64,000 bases of DNA from Ferruginibacter sp. (GCA_019638485.1 JAHBTP010000003.1:310001-374000); one strand, 5' to 3'. Counted from the first letter of the stretch, positions 8,601 through 19,471 are shown. Made by a program: numbers and translations. Notes: a model not told the origin generated them from the letters alone.

Positions 8601-9010
8601 CAGGGCATGTAGAGCATCCGAATATCAAACGAACAACATCAATTATTGATTTTATTTTCCGCAGTTTAGCATACGATTATCTTGGAAGAACAGACCTTGT
8701 ACACGTATTGGATAAGCCGGAAATAGGAAACATCGGTAATGAGGAGTGGGATGAAAGCACACCCACTATTGGAGAACGTAAACAGGAATTAAGCGATATA
8801 AGAGTGATAACACCACACGCCACCACCAACACAACTACCGCCAATTACGAGGGTTCGGTAGCCCCCAAAATTGGAATGGATCCTGTAAACCAAGCCAACA
8901 GAGTAATGCAAAGTGATGCTCCGTTGTGTAATACCTGCGGACACATTACTATTCGTAGCGGCACCTGTTACAAATGCATCAATTGCGGCAATAGCTTAGG
9001 TTGCAGTTAA
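5657..9010 (+). CDS. nrdJ: Adenosylcobalamin-dependent ribonucleotide reductase (class II)
   Basis: A 1117-residue class II ribonucleotide reductase, which uses adenosylcobalamin to make deoxyribonucleotides without oxygen or a separate radical subunit. Visible motifs are PNSPQWFNTG, FKYGSGVGTNFSSIRG, the active-site segment ASNPCSEYMFLDNTACNLAS near residues 388-405 and TVIAPTGTIG. After a lysine-rich linker (about 840-860) comes the TSCPD-type domain (TGDYSDGTLGEIFIDMSKEG). A C-terminal cysteine-rich tail follows (CNTCGH, CYKCINCG, GCS) that probably re-reduces the active site or binds zinc. The gene stands alone between dtd (divergent) and a strong terminator at 9038. Growth through this enzyme would require B12 or its synthesis. 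Confidence 0.96.
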   Translation: MPTKKQRNGALQINRQFTKEHVSPFDLFEYDYRTSVIKNPTGEAVFQMDNVEVPKSWSQIATDILAQKYFRKAGVPQPNGSTGRETSIKQVAHRMAHCWRMWGERYNYFASKKDAQTFYDELVYSILNQACVPNSPQWFNTGLHEVYGITGKPQGHYYVDPVDNKLKKSTSAYERPQPHACFILSVDDDLVNEGGIMDLWLREARIFKYGSGVGTNFSSIRGEGEKLSGGGTSSGLMSFLKIGDRAAGAIKSGGTTRRAAKMVCLDLDHPEIVEFVNWKVKEEDKVAALIAAGYSNDYEGEAYRTVSGQNSNNSVRIPNSFFKALDEDGDWELKARSDGHTMKKVKARELWNQINYAAWRCADPGTQYDTTINEWHTCPEGGPIRASNPCSEYMFLDNTACNLASVNLRRFYNEEQNTFDVEGFEYTCRLWTIVLEISVLMAQFPSKEVAQLSFDYRTLGLGFANLGSMLMVSGIAYDSEEARGIAGAITAIMTGTAYKTSAEMASFLGTFKEYEKNKPHMMRVMRNHRAAAYDAMDAYDGLEIKPKGIQAKYCPDYLLKAATKAWDDAVQMGEKYGYRNAQTTVIAPTGTIGLIMDCDTTGVEPDFALVKFKKLSGGGYFKIINQSVPQALRNLKYPENQITEIVNYAKGHASLKGAPYINEESLLSKGFNKTDIKTLNAAMGSAFAIGFVFNVFTLGEACLERIGFKPEEYNDFGWNMLEALGFTDEQIEAANEYICGTMTIEGAPHLKKEHLPVFDCANKCGQNGKRFIHAHGHIRMMAAAQPFLSGAISKTINLPNEAIEEEIADAYRLSWELGLKACALYRDGSKLSQPLSNKVDKKKNDKSNQDTKTTSEEHTAALLDMASLSIEELLDEVNKRVQSSADTSLKRQLARIVERRTLPAKRKGYTQKAKISDQTLFLRTGDYSDGTLGEIFIDMSKEGATMRSMLNCFAIAVSIGLQYGVPLEEFVEKFVFTRFEPSGHVEHPNIKRTTSIIDFIFRSLAYDYLGRTDLVHVLDKPEIGNIGNEEWDESTPTIGERKQELSDIRVITPHATTNTTTANYEGSVAPKIGMDPVNQANRVMQSDAPLCNTCGHITIRSGTCYKCINCGNSLGCS

Positions 9011-9037
9011 ATCCTTTACCACCTAACCTTACACCAG

Positions 9038-9066
9038 CCACCCTCTCTTTTGAGGGTGGTTTTTTT
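9038..9066 (+). terminator. Rho-independent terminator after nrdJ
   Basis: CCACCCTC (9038-9045) pairs perfectly with GAGGGTGG (9052-9059) over a six-base loop, followed by seven T residues. This is a textbook intrinsic terminator 27 bases after the nrdJ stop. Confidence 0.92.
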
Positions 9067-9094
9067 GTTATACAACATTAAAAAAAGGAACAAT

Positions 9095-9102
9095 TATCTT
9101 TG
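9095..9102 (+). promoter_or_regulatory. Bacteroidota -7 promoter element before glyS
   Basis: TATCTTTG, an exact TAnnTTTG match, ends 7 bases before the ATG at 9110 and follows the nrdJ terminator. It argues against the longer open frame that begins at 9050, because that start would lie upstream of the promoter. Confidence 0.55.
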
Positions 9103-9109
9103 CAGCCTT

Positions 9110-10561
9110 ATGGTGAACAATACACAGCAATTTCAGGATATCATCAGTCACTGCAAAGAATATGGATTTATTTTCCCTTCTTCAGAAATTTATGACGGAC
9201 TAGCTGCCGTTTACGACTATGGGCAAATGGGAGCTCAATTAAAAAAGAACTTGCGCGATGCCTGGTGGAAATTCATGACCCAACTTCAAGAAAATAATAT
9301 CGTTGGTATTGACGCAGCCATCTTCATGCACCCTACAACATGGAAAGCAAGTGGTCATGTAGATAATTTCAGCGACCCAATGATTGATAACAAAGACAGT
9401 AAAAAGCGCTATCGGGTTGACCATTTATTGGAAGCTCATGCAGATACTTTATCTGAAACAGAAGGAAAATTGCTATTGGAAGAAATGGATAACCTACTGT
9501 TGAATAATAATTATGAAGGGTTAAAAAAACTAATCGAAAAAAATAAAATTGTATGTGCCGTAAGTAAAACATGCAACTGGACTGAAATCAGGCAATTCAA
9601 CCTAATGTTCAGCACAAAAATAGGTAGTGTAGCAGACGATGCTGATTTAATTTATTTAAGACCGGAAACTGCACAAGGAATATTCGTAAATTTTTTAAAT
9701 GTGCAAAAAACAGGAAGAATGAAAATTCCTTTTGGTATTGCACAAACCGGTAAAGCGTTTAGAAACGAAATTGTAGCCCGTCAATTTATTTTTAGAATGC
9801 GTGAATTTGAACAAATGGAAATGCAGTTCTTTATTAAGCCGGGCACACAAATGGAATGGTATGCATACTGGAAAGCAGAAAGAAAGAAATGGCTTGAAGA
9901 ATTAGGTATCCCGGCAGAAAAATTGCGCTATCATAATCATGTTAAATTGGCTCACTACGCTGATGCTGCTGTAGATATTGAATTTGAATTTCCGTTTGGT
10001 TGGAAAGAACTTGAAGGAATCCATAGCCGCACTGATTATGACTTAAAACAACATCAGGAATTTAGCCGTAAAAAAATACAATACTTCGACAATGATTTGG
10101 GCCCGGATGGAAAACCCATAGGCAACTACACTCCTTATGTAGTTGAAACATCTATAGGGTTGGATCGTCTATTCCTTACCGTTATAAGCTTAGCTTACCG
10201 GGAAGAAAAATGGACCAAAGAAGACGGAACAGAAGATAGCAGGGTGGTAATGAAAATACCGGCAGCTCTGGCTCCGGTAAAATTAGCTGTACTCCCACTA
10301 TTGAAAAAGGATGGTTTGCCTGAGCTTGCCCGTGAATTATTAAAAGTATGCAAACCACACTTTCATTGCTTCTATGAAGAAAAAGATGCTATTGGAAAGC
10401 GCTATCGCAGAATGGATGCCATCGGCACTCCGTTTTGTGTTACCATAGATCATCAAACCAAGGAAGACAATACGGTTACTATTCGTTATCGTGATGACAT
10501 GCGCCAGGAAAGAATACCCATGTCAGCAGTAAAAGATAAAATCTTGCAACTAATCAGCTAA
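9110..10561 (+). CDS. glyS: Glycine--tRNA ligase, homodimeric class II type
   Basis: Charges tRNA-Gly with glycine. This is the homodimeric type found in Bacteroidota and eukaryotes, not the alpha2beta2 type of E. coli. Class II motifs are visible: YLRPETAQGIFVNF, the motif-2 loop FRNEIVARQFIFRMREFEQMEM, and motif 3 as VVETSIGLDRLFL. IHSRTDYDLKQH is a glycyl-specific segment, and an anticodon-binding domain occupies about residues 385-483. The start at 9110 gives MVNNTQQFQDI; the upstream extension is rejected because the promoter element lies inside it. The stop is two bases from the convergent reductase gene. Confidence 0.95.
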   Translation: MVNNTQQFQDIISHCKEYGFIFPSSEIYDGLAAVYDYGQMGAQLKKNLRDAWWKFMTQLQENNIVGIDAAIFMHPTTWKASGHVDNFSDPMIDNKDSKKRYRVDHLLEAHADTLSETEGKLLLEEMDNLLLNNNYEGLKKLIEKNKIVCAVSKTCNWTEIRQFNLMFSTKIGSVADDADLIYLRPETAQGIFVNFLNVQKTGRMKIPFGIAQTGKAFRNEIVARQFIFRMREFEQMEMQFFIKPGTQMEWYAYWKAERKKWLEELGIPAEKLRYHNHVKLAHYADAAVDIEFEFPFGWKELEGIHSRTDYDLKQHQEFSRKKIQYFDNDLGPDGKPIGNYTPYVVETSIGLDRLFLTVISLAYREEKWTKEDGTEDSRVVMKIPAALAPVKLAVLPLLKKDGLPELARELLKVCKPHFHCFYEEKDAIGKRYRRMDAIGTPFCVTIDHQTKEDNTVTIRYRDDMRQERIPMSAVKDKILQLIS

Positions 10562-10563
10562 GA

Positions 10564-11313
10564 TTAGCCATACAGTTCCTGATGAATGCATTTACGTGAA
10601 AAGCCCATATCGGTTATCCGTCTTTTTGCTTCATTTATCATATCCTTCCAACCGCAAAGATAAAAAACAGCACCACTTTCTTCTTCAGAACCTACAGGTG
10701 TTGAATTTCTTCTCAACGTATCTTCATACACATCGTGTACATAACCTGTTCTACCTTCCCATACTTCACGCGATAAGGTGGGCATAAAATGAAATTCGGG
10801 CAAACTGGCTGCAAGATGTACCATTTCATTAAAATAAAGCAAGTTCTCACGTTTACGTGTTCCAAAAATTAAATATATACCCTTGTGCGGAATATTATTT
10901 ACTAAGATGTGATGAAGCATGCTTCTAAAGGGCGCAATGCCTGTACCCGTACAAATAAAATAAATATCTTTTTGCACAAGATTATCAGGAAGAATAAAAG
11001 CACCGAGTGGCCCTCGCACCGGAATCTCTGAACCTTCACGAACCTCATTAAATAAATACGTTGTACCGGCACCTCCCTCAAGTAAAACAATACATAGTTC
11101 AAAAACATTTGAACCATCCGGCCTACTGGCAATGGAATAGCTACGCCAACGACGAGCAGGCTTTTCATGAATGGGTAAATCGAGCGTAACAAATTGTCCG
11201 GGAATAAAATCAAATTGCTCTAAATCCGGTACTCGAAAGAAAAAACGGCGGGTATTTTTAACCTCTTCCGTAATGCGTTCAACTACTGCTGTGCGCCAGG
11301 GTGCTGCGGCCAT
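10564..11313 (-). CDS. Ferredoxin-NADP+ reductase-like flavoprotein
   Basis: A 249-residue FAD/NAD(P)-binding oxidoreductase without a ferredoxin domain. The FAD-binding motif RRWRSYSIASRP (R-x-Y-S) is present, as is the pyridine-nucleotide motif CTGTGIAPFRSML. FYLCGWKDMINEAK and the terminal HQELYG also follow the ferredoxin-NADP reductase pattern. The electron partner is unknown. The start at 11313 (MAAAPWRTAVVERI) is chosen because a longer frame would run through the divergent mfd promoter and start. A TATCTTTC element (one mismatch to TAnnTTTG) lies at 11329-11336. Confidence 0.85.
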   Translation of the reverse strand: MAAAPWRTAVVERITEEVKNTRRFFFRVPDLEQFDFIPGQFVTLDLPIHEKPARRWRSYSIASRPDGSNVFELCIVLLEGGAGTTYLFNEVREGSEIPVRGPLGAFILPDNLVQKDIYFICTGTGIAPFRSMLHHILVNNIPHKGIYLIFGTRKRENLLYFNEMVHLAASLPEFHFMPTLSREVWEGRTGYVHDVYEDTLRRNSTPVGSEEESGAVFYLCGWKDMINEAKRRITDMGFSRKCIHQELYG

Positions 11314-11383
11314 ACTTGAATGTTTACAGAAAGATAAACAATTTATTGAGGAATCAAGGTATCTAATCTGTAATTTGACTTCG

Positions 11384-11391
11384 TATCTTTG
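11384..11391 (+). promoter_or_regulatory. Bacteroidota -7 promoter element before mfd
   Basis: TATCTTTG, an exact TAnnTTTG match, 11 bases before the mfd ATG and in the divergent interval with the reductase gene. Confidence 0.5.
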
Positions 11392-11402
11392 CATCAGAGC
11401 TA

Positions 11403-14400
11403 ATGAGTGCAGATTTATTGAAGGAATTATATGATAACGATCCACGCAGTTTTTCAATTGCGAATAGACTCACTTTATCCAAACCACAGCATTTTTCTCT
11501 TTCAGGCCTAAATGGTAGTTCAGCTCAATTTATCATAGCCCAAATACTTTCACAACCTATCACTTCGCAATTAAACCACCTGGTTATTTTACGAGATAAT
11601 GAAGAGGCTGCATATTTTCATAACTCTTTAGAGAATATTTCTCAATCACCAAATCTGTTCTTCTTTCCTTCTTCATTTAAGCACCCACGAAATTTTAAAT
11701 TGCTCAATAGCAGCCATGTGATGCTGCGTACAGAAGCACTGAGTAGTTTTTTATACCCGGGAAACAAAAAAGTAATGATTACTTATCCCGAAGCCCTTTT
11801 TGAAAAAGTCATTATCCCGGCATCTGTACAAAACAGTATTATATCCATTAAGCAAGGTGGTGAATTGAATGTAGATGAGGTATTGCCTAAACTCATTCAC
11901 CATGGTTTTATACATACCGATTTTGTTTACGAACCCGGCCAGTTTGCTTTACGTGGCGGAATCCTCGATTTGTACTCTTTTGGAAACGACAAACCTTACC
12001 GGGTAGAATTATTTGGAAACGAAGTAGATAGTATTCGCATTTTTAATCCTGAGTCGCAACTTAGCGAACGAAGGTTGCTACAGGTAAATATTATCCCCAG
12101 CATTATTGCTGTTCAGGAGGAAGATAGTAAAGTGGAAAAGGTTTCACTCTTCGATTTTCTTCCGGATAATACAGTAGTATGGCCCCACGACTGGCAACTC
12201 ATTAAAGAAATTGTTGAACAGCAAAAGGAGGATTTAGGTATTTTTATTTCTTTACAAAATGAGCAATTAAACAGCGAAGGGAATCAACCGGACGAACCTG
12301 CACATGAAAGAAAACAACTCTTACCAGCAGATTTTGTATCCTCAGCCGAATTAGAACAAAGCATTCTAAAAAGACATATCGTAGAATTAGGGAAACCCTA
12401 TTTTTCCAAACCTGATGACGTTATCAATTTCCATACTAATAGCCAGCCTACCTTTAACAGGCAGTTTAATTTGCTAATAAGCAATTTAAATGAATATCAA
12501 TCCAAACAGTATCGAATATTTTTATTTGCAGAAAACGCAAAACAATTTGAACGCATTCATTCAATATTTACTGATCTTAAAGCCAACATTGAATTTCAGC
12601 CTGTACCTATTTCTATCCACAGCGGATTCATTGATCATGACAGGAAGTTAGTTTGCTATACCGATCACCAAATTTTTCAGCGTTATCATAAATACCGGGT
12701 CAAACAAGCTTTTAATAAAAACAAAGCCATAACATTAAAAACACTACGTGAACTTCAGCCGGGAGATTTTGTAACACACATAGATCACGGTGTAGGTATT
12801 TACAGTGGGTTAGAGAAAATTGAAAATAATGGCAGGGTTCAAGAAGCAGTAAGAATAAGATATAAAGATGGCGACTTACTATATGTAAATATTTCTTCTC
12901 TTCATAAAATAAGTAAATACTCAGGTAAAGAAGGAAGCACGCCTAAAATATACAAATTAGGTAGTGATGTATGGAATAAGCTAAAGGAAAAAACCAAGAA
13001 GCAGGTTAAAGATATTGCCATTGATTTAATTCGCTTATATGCTCAGCGTAAAGCACAGGTAGGATTTGCTCATTCACCAGATAATTATATGCAAACCGAA
13101 TTAGAGGCAAGCTTTATCTATGAGGATACACCCGACCAGGCAAAAGCCAGCGAAGATGTAAAGCAGGATATGCAAAAAAATGAACCCATGGATCGGTTGA
13201 TATGTGGTGATGTAGGTTTTGGCAAAACTGAAATTGCCATTAGGGCAGCTTTTAAAACCTGTGTAGATGGTAAACAAGCTGCCGTATTGGTGCCTACCAC
13301 TATCCTTGCATACCAGCACTACAAAACCTTTTCAGACCGATTGAAAAGCTTTCCGGTAACCGTTGATTTTATTAACCGCTTTAAATCAACAAAAGAAAAA
13401 AAGGAATCATTAAAAAAACTCGAAGAAGGCAAGACGGATATAATGATTGGTACGCATGCATTATTAGGAAAAGATGTAAAATTTAAAGACCTGGGAATTT
13501 TAATTATTGATGAAGAGCAAAAGTTTGGTGTAGCAGCAAAAGAAAAAATAAAATCTCTGCGTACCACTGTAGATTCGTTAACACTAACGGCAACGCCTAT
13601 TCCAAGAACACTTCAATTTAGTTTAATGGGAGCCCGCGATCTCAGTATCATTAATACTCCACCGCCTAATCGCCAGCCTATCCAAACAGAAATTATAGGT
13701 TTCAACGAAGATGCCATTCGTGATATTATATATTTTGAAACAGAACGTGGAGGTCAGGTGTTTTTTATTCATAACAGAGTAAAGGGGCTTGAAGAGATGC
13801 GCAGTCTTATACAAGGGTTGTGCCCCGACCTCTCTATTGCTGCTGCCCATGGAAAAATGGATGGTCCTAAATTGGAAGACACCATTTTAGATTTTATAGA
13901 TGGTAAATACGATGTATTGGTATGTACAAACATTGTAGAAAGTGGAGTAGATATTCCAAACGTGAATACCATTATTGTTAATAATGCCCATCAATTTGGG
14001 TTAAGTGACTTGCACCAATTAAGGGGGCGCGTTGGTAGGAGCAATAAAAAGGCATTTTGTTATTTAATAGCACCTCCCATAAGCACATTACCGCCGGATA
14101 GTAGAAAGCGACTCAATACCCTTGAACAATACAGCGACCTGGGTAGTGGATTTCAAATTGCTATGCGCGATTTAGATATACGAGGTGCAGGTAATTTGCT
14201 GGGGGGTGAGCAAAGTGGATTTATTGCAGAAATTGGTTTTGAAATGTATCAGAAAATATTAGATGAAGCCATTCGTGAATTAAAGCGATCAGATTTTAAG
14301 GATCTTTTTAAAGAAGAAATTGCACAACAAGACGATTATGTATCCGATTGTACGATTGATACTGATTTAGAGATTTTAATTCCCGATAGTTATGTAGAGA

Positions 14401-14819
14401 GTATAACCGAACGGCTGGCATTATATGCCCGGTTGAACCAATGTGAAACAGAAGAAGAACTGATTACTTTCCATAATGAACTCACTGACCGCTTTGGTAA
14501 GGTACCTCCACAAACTGAAGATTTATTTACCACTATACGAGTCAAGAAGATGGGAACCGTACTTGGTTTTGAAAAACTATTATTGAAAAACGAAAAACTG
14601 AAATGTTTCTTTGTAAACAATCCTGACTCTCCCTATTTTCAAAGCAGCACATTCAATGGAATTTTGAGTTTTCTTCAACACGGTACCAATAAGGCACAAC
14701 TTAAGCAAGTAGGGAAAAACGGAATCCTCATTGTTGAGGATATAACTAATATGCAGGTATTGTATCACTTTTTTGAAAAGATGACACAGTATGTTAATCA
14801 GCCGGTAGAAAAAGTATAA
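11403..14819 (+). CDS. mfd: Transcription-repair coupling factor
   Basis: Mfd pushes stalled RNA polymerase off DNA lesions and recruits UvrA. The 1138-residue protein shows the expected order. A UvrB-like N-terminal region (FVYEPGQFALRGGILDLY) comes first, then a CarD-like RNA-polymerase-binding domain around residues 445-510 (PGDFVTHIDHGVGIYSGLE). An SF2 helicase core follows, with Walker A GDVGFGKTE near 601 and Walker B IIDEEQKFGV near 702. LTATPIPRTLQF and QLRGRVGRSNKKAF are also present. A C-terminal TRCF domain ends the protein. It is a single-gene unit between divergent and convergent neighbours. Confidence 0.97.
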   Translation: MSADLLKELYDNDPRSFSIANRLTLSKPQHFSLSGLNGSSAQFIIAQILSQPITSQLNHLVILRDNEEAAYFHNSLENISQSPNLFFFPSSFKHPRNFKLLNSSHVMLRTEALSSFLYPGNKKVMITYPEALFEKVIIPASVQNSIISIKQGGELNVDEVLPKLIHHGFIHTDFVYEPGQFALRGGILDLYSFGNDKPYRVELFGNEVDSIRIFNPESQLSERRLLQVNIIPSIIAVQEEDSKVEKVSLFDFLPDNTVVWPHDWQLIKEIVEQQKEDLGIFISLQNEQLNSEGNQPDEPAHERKQLLPADFVSSAELEQSILKRHIVELGKPYFSKPDDVINFHTNSQPTFNRQFNLLISNLNEYQSKQYRIFLFAENAKQFERIHSIFTDLKANIEFQPVPISIHSGFIDHDRKLVCYTDHQIFQRYHKYRVKQAFNKNKAITLKTLRELQPGDFVTHIDHGVGIYSGLEKIENNGRVQEAVRIRYKDGDLLYVNISSLHKISKYSGKEGSTPKIYKLGSDVWNKLKEKTKKQVKDIAIDLIRLYAQRKAQVGFAHSPDNYMQTELEASFIYEDTPDQAKASEDVKQDMQKNEPMDRLICGDVGFGKTEIAIRAAFKTCVDGKQAAVLVPTTILAYQHYKTFSDRLKSFPVTVDFINRFKSTKEKKESLKKLEEGKTDIMIGTHALLGKDVKFKDLGILIIDEEQKFGVAAKEKIKSLRTTVDSLTLTATPIPRTLQFSLMGARDLSIINTPPPNRQPIQTEIIGFNEDAIRDIIYFETERGGQVFFIHNRVKGLEEMRSLIQGLCPDLSIAAAHGKMDGPKLEDTILDFIDGKYDVLVCTNIVESGVDIPNVNTIIVNNAHQFGLSDLHQLRGRVGRSNKKAFCYLIAPPISTLPPDSRKRLNTLEQYSDLGSGFQIAMRDLDIRGAGNLLGGEQSGFIAEIGFEMYQKILDEAIRELKRSDFKDLFKEEIAQQDDYVSDCTIDTDLEILIPDSYVESITERLALYARLNQCETEEELITFHNELTDRFGKVPPQTEDLFTTIRVKKMGTVLGFEKLLLKNEKLKCFFVNNPDSPYFQSSTFNGILSFLQHGTNKAQLKQVGKNGILIVEDITNMQVLYHFFEKMTQYVNQPVEKV

Positions 14820-14898
14820 GTTATTTTATCTCACTTATTCCAATAAGTAACGGCAACATAGCAATTTGTATATAGTTGCTGCAAAAAAATACGAAGAA

Positions 14899-15099
14899 TT
14901 ACCAGCCTTTTTTAGCAACACCATCTTTAATAGCTTCCAATGCCCTGGCCTCTGCCAGCATGGTAGTCATCTTGTTGCCTTTACCATCATCGCCTTGGGC
15001 CATATAGCCACCACGAGCTGTTTTTGTAATAACTGCATTTTGCATTGGGACATTCTTTTCCTTCGTCTTCATGCAATAAGCTGTAAGCATTTTAGCCAT
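14899..15099 (-). CDS. Small DUF5679-like protein with degenerate metal site
   Basis: A 66-residue basic protein beginning MAKMLTAYCMKTKEKNVPM and ending AIKDGVAKKGW. The start resembles the DUF5679 zinc-ribbon family (AYC-x-K-C-x-x-K), but only C9 remains: the second cysteine is threonine and the downstream CxxC knuckle is absent. Function is unknown. The ATG at 15099 is followed closely by the conserved-looking segment. It lies between mfd (convergent) and gyrB (same strand, 86 bases upstream of it), so it may be read through from gyrB. The family link is from memory of the pattern and is tentative. Confidence 0.6.
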   Translation of the reverse strand: MAKMLTAYCMKTKEKNVPMQNAVITKTARGGYMAQGDDGKGNKMTTMLAEARALEAIKDGVAKKGW

Positions 15100-15185
15100 G
15101 ATAGTAGTATTTAGTTTATTAAATAAAAATGTTTAATCAGCTACAAGCTAATAAATAATTATCAAACTGCTGCATTAAAATCTCT

Positions 15186-17189
<2,004 letters not shown>

Positions 17190-17210
17190 TTAATGGCTCT
17201 GCAGCCTGCG

Positions 17211-17218
17211 CAAAGATA
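17211..17218 (-). promoter_or_regulatory. Bacteroidota -7 promoter element before gyrB
   Basis: Minus strand TATCTTTG, an exact TAnnTTTG match, 46 bases before the gyrB ATG. The rest of the 17219-17539 interval up to the AraC promoter is AT-rich and holds nothing else I recognise. Confidence 0.5.
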
Positions 17219-17539
17219 TGAAAATTTATGCGCTTAACAAGGAGAAAAGCATTGTTTTTTTTATTCTATTTACTACCTTAAGCTCTTAATAATTAATACA
17301 TTATAAAGAGTTCGCCAAGAAATTAATGAAATGGTGCACTCATCTGTTAATAAACCATAAAAAATAGAGTCGTCCGCAAGTGTATCAGAAAAAAAATAGG
17401 GAAATATAATCCATCAAATTATATCAAATAATTTACGTATTTAGAAAGATTCAAATTCAAACCTGAAGCAAAATATTCATCCTATTTTTTAGGAGATGGC
17501 TGATAATGAAGTTAACAGCCCGTTAAGCCTCTTCTTTCG

Positions 17540-17547
17540 TAATTTTG
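17540..17547 (+). promoter_or_regulatory. Bacteroidota -7 promoter element before AraC-family gene
   Basis: TAATTTTG, an exact TAnnTTTG match, 9 bases before the ATG at 17557. It overlaps the TTG at 17545 that would give a longer frame, so the ATG is favoured as the start. Confidence 0.5.
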
Positions 17548-17556
17548 CAAACTATT

Positions 17557-18492
17557 ATGATTGAACTAGAGCATATATTACCATCAGCACAATTACCTAC
17601 AGCCAAAGATTTAATTGAGGAAAAAGAAAGAAAGATGCCGGGAACTGTTCAATATTCCTTTCAGCGATTTAGAAAATCTCGTGAATGTAATTTTGATGAT
17701 GTGGGATTATTATCTTATTATTTCTCGCCAGAAGCTTCACAAAGCAATAGGATTGAATTAAAATTTTGTATTGCCGGAAATATTTATTGTTCACATCCGG
17801 GGGCAACATGCTCAAACTGTATGATACATCCGTCAAAAAATTGTAGTGAGAAGATTGAAAGTATTGATTTTTTAAGTTTTAGTTTTCCACCTGCATTTCT
17901 ACAGCATTTCTCTTCTAATGGCACAAAGGTTAATCATCCTAATTTTCTTGAAAAAGTATTGCGATTTAAGCACAAGAATTCTTTTACACGCACGCTACCG
18001 CTGTGTGGAAAAATCCGAAACGTACTGGAACCCTTGCTAAATCACAACTTTACCGACGCCCTTGAAAATGTTTTTGTTAATGCACAAATACAAGTACTGT
18101 TTTTATACAGTTTGGATTGTATGCTAAAACCTAAGGATGAACAGGAATTTACCTGCAAATTTTTAGCCAGCGAAGAAAGCAGAGCAAGTATCGCACGTGC
18201 CAGAGAAATTTTAATAGATCGTATTTCTGAGCCTATAACCATTCGTGATTTAAGTAAAATGGTTGCCATCAATGAATGTTATTTGAAAAAAGGATTTAAG
18301 ATAATTTTTGGCACTACCATATTCGATTTTTATCAAAGCCAACGAATGGAACACGCAAAGTATTTGTTATACGAAAAAGGAATGAGTGTTACTGATGTTT
18401 CATCTATACTTGGCTATTCATCTATTTCGCATTTTAGTACTGCATTTAAAAAATTTACCGGTATAAAACCGTGCGAATTACTACTGAGATAA
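17557..18492 (+). CDS. AraC-family transcriptional regulator with N-terminal cysteine cluster
   Basis: A 311-residue regulator. The C-terminal 100 residues form the AraC double helix-turn-helix: ITIRDLSKMVAINECYLKKGFK, then FYQSQRMEHAKYLL, MSVTDVSSILGYSSISHFSTAFKKFTG and the closing KPCELL. The N-terminal half is unlike sugar-binding AraC domains. It carries a cluster C71, C78, C85, C88, C96 (including TCSNC) that could bind metal or sense redox state. That role is inferred. No target gene is evident: gyrB lies divergently on the left and a lipoprotein gene converges from the right. Confidence 0.88.
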   Translation: MIELEHILPSAQLPTAKDLIEEKERKMPGTVQYSFQRFRKSRECNFDDVGLLSYYFSPEASQSNRIELKFCIAGNIYCSHPGATCSNCMIHPSKNCSEKIESIDFLSFSFPPAFLQHFSSNGTKVNHPNFLEKVLRFKHKNSFTRTLPLCGKIRNVLEPLLNHNFTDALENVFVNAQIQVLFLYSLDCMLKPKDEQEFTCKFLASEESRASIARAREILIDRISEPITIRDLSKMVAINECYLKKGFKIIFGTTIFDFYQSQRMEHAKYLLYEKGMSVTDVSSILGYSSISHFSTAFKKFTGIKPCELLLR

Positions 18493-18520
18493 AAAAGACT
18501 TTTACCCCACCCAGCCTATT

Positions 18521-19372
18521 TTAGAAATCGTTGTTATCATCTATGTATTGCAGGTTTGATGCAAGTTCATTCCACACCTTTGTTGCATCAGGGAAGGTAT
18601 AATATTTATCAAAAAGCATTTTTGTATCACCCATATCTTTCCCAAATGAAAAATAATATGTTGCAATTGTCAATGCATATTCCTTTCGCAACCCATCATC
18701 CATTCCATCATCTTCAATTTTTTTATAGGGTTGTTTACTTAATTGTTTCAGATTGGCAATTAGATATTCTTTCTGTTTTGCATTGCCCGGAATAATAACC
18801 AATTTACCCTTGTCGTACTTAAAAGAAAAAAATGCCTTGTCACCTATCGGCGTATATTCATCCGTAGAATAACCACAGGCATAACACGTAAAAAAATAAC
18901 CCAGACTCTGAAAAAAGTAAAAGTTGAATGTATTTCCCTTTACCGGACAAACATCTCCGGCAAAGGTTGAGCCTACATGGCGGTAAGTATTGGGTTCAAT
19001 ATTTTCAAAAAAGTGGAAAATATCACAACAATGTGCACCACCGGTATATCCATTCATAACTAATTCTTTTTTACCATCTCCATCCAAATCAAACAAACCG
19101 GTAGAAACAAACTCTTTCAACCTATCATCACCCGCAGTAACCGTATCAATAAAAGCAGCCAGCGTACTTTTTCTACCATCCACTTCAACAAAAACATTTT
19201 GTGAGTTATTTTCCTTTTCACCCGAGTTAAAAAATGCGGTTGTGCAATTTTCTTCTACAGTATCTACAATCTGTGTTTTATCATTTTTAACGCCGGTTGT
19301 TTTTTGCTTATGGCTACAAGATTGGCTAAAAAATAAACTTATAAAAAGAACGAGAGTGAGAAAAAGTTTCAT
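18521..19372 (-). CDS. Hypothetical lipoprotein with FG-GAP/VCBS-like repeat
   Basis: A 283-residue protein starting MKLFLTLVLFISLFFSQSC, a lipoprotein signal peptide with the lipid-accepting cysteine at position 19. The start at 19372 is selected from several in-frame Met codons because it gives a normal signal peptide. The mature part contains LFDLDGDGKKELVMNGYTGG, the calcium-binding strand-loop of FG-GAP/VCBS-like repeats. A pair of cysteines follows in GAHCCDIFHFF, with further Cys at CPVKG and CYACGY. It is probably anchored in the outer membrane or periplasm. No function can be assigned. Confidence 0.7.
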   Translation of the reverse strand: MKLFLTLVLFISLFFSQSCSHKQKTTGVKNDKTQIVDTVEENCTTAFFNSGEKENNSQNVFVEVDGRKSTLAAFIDTVTAGDDRLKEFVSTGLFDLDGDGKKELVMNGYTGGAHCCDIFHFFENIEPNTYRHVGSTFAGDVCPVKGNTFNFYFFQSLGYFFTCYACGYSTDEYTPIGDKAFFSFKYDKGKLVIIPGNAKQKEYLIANLKQLSKQPYKKIEDDGMDDGLRKEYALTIATYYFSFGKDMGDTKMLFDKYYTFPDATKVWNELASNLQYIDDNNDF

Positions 19373-19471
19373 AGACAACATGGTAAAAAAGTAAGACACA
19401 TTAAAAACACCAATAAATATATGCATTATCTTAAAATCTGTCATGATGAATATACCATTGCTACAAACAAT

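Noticed and set aside
9050-9109. Longer N-terminus for glyS
   Set aside because: It would begin inside the nrdJ terminator and upstream of the TATCTTTG element; the family N-terminus begins at 9110.
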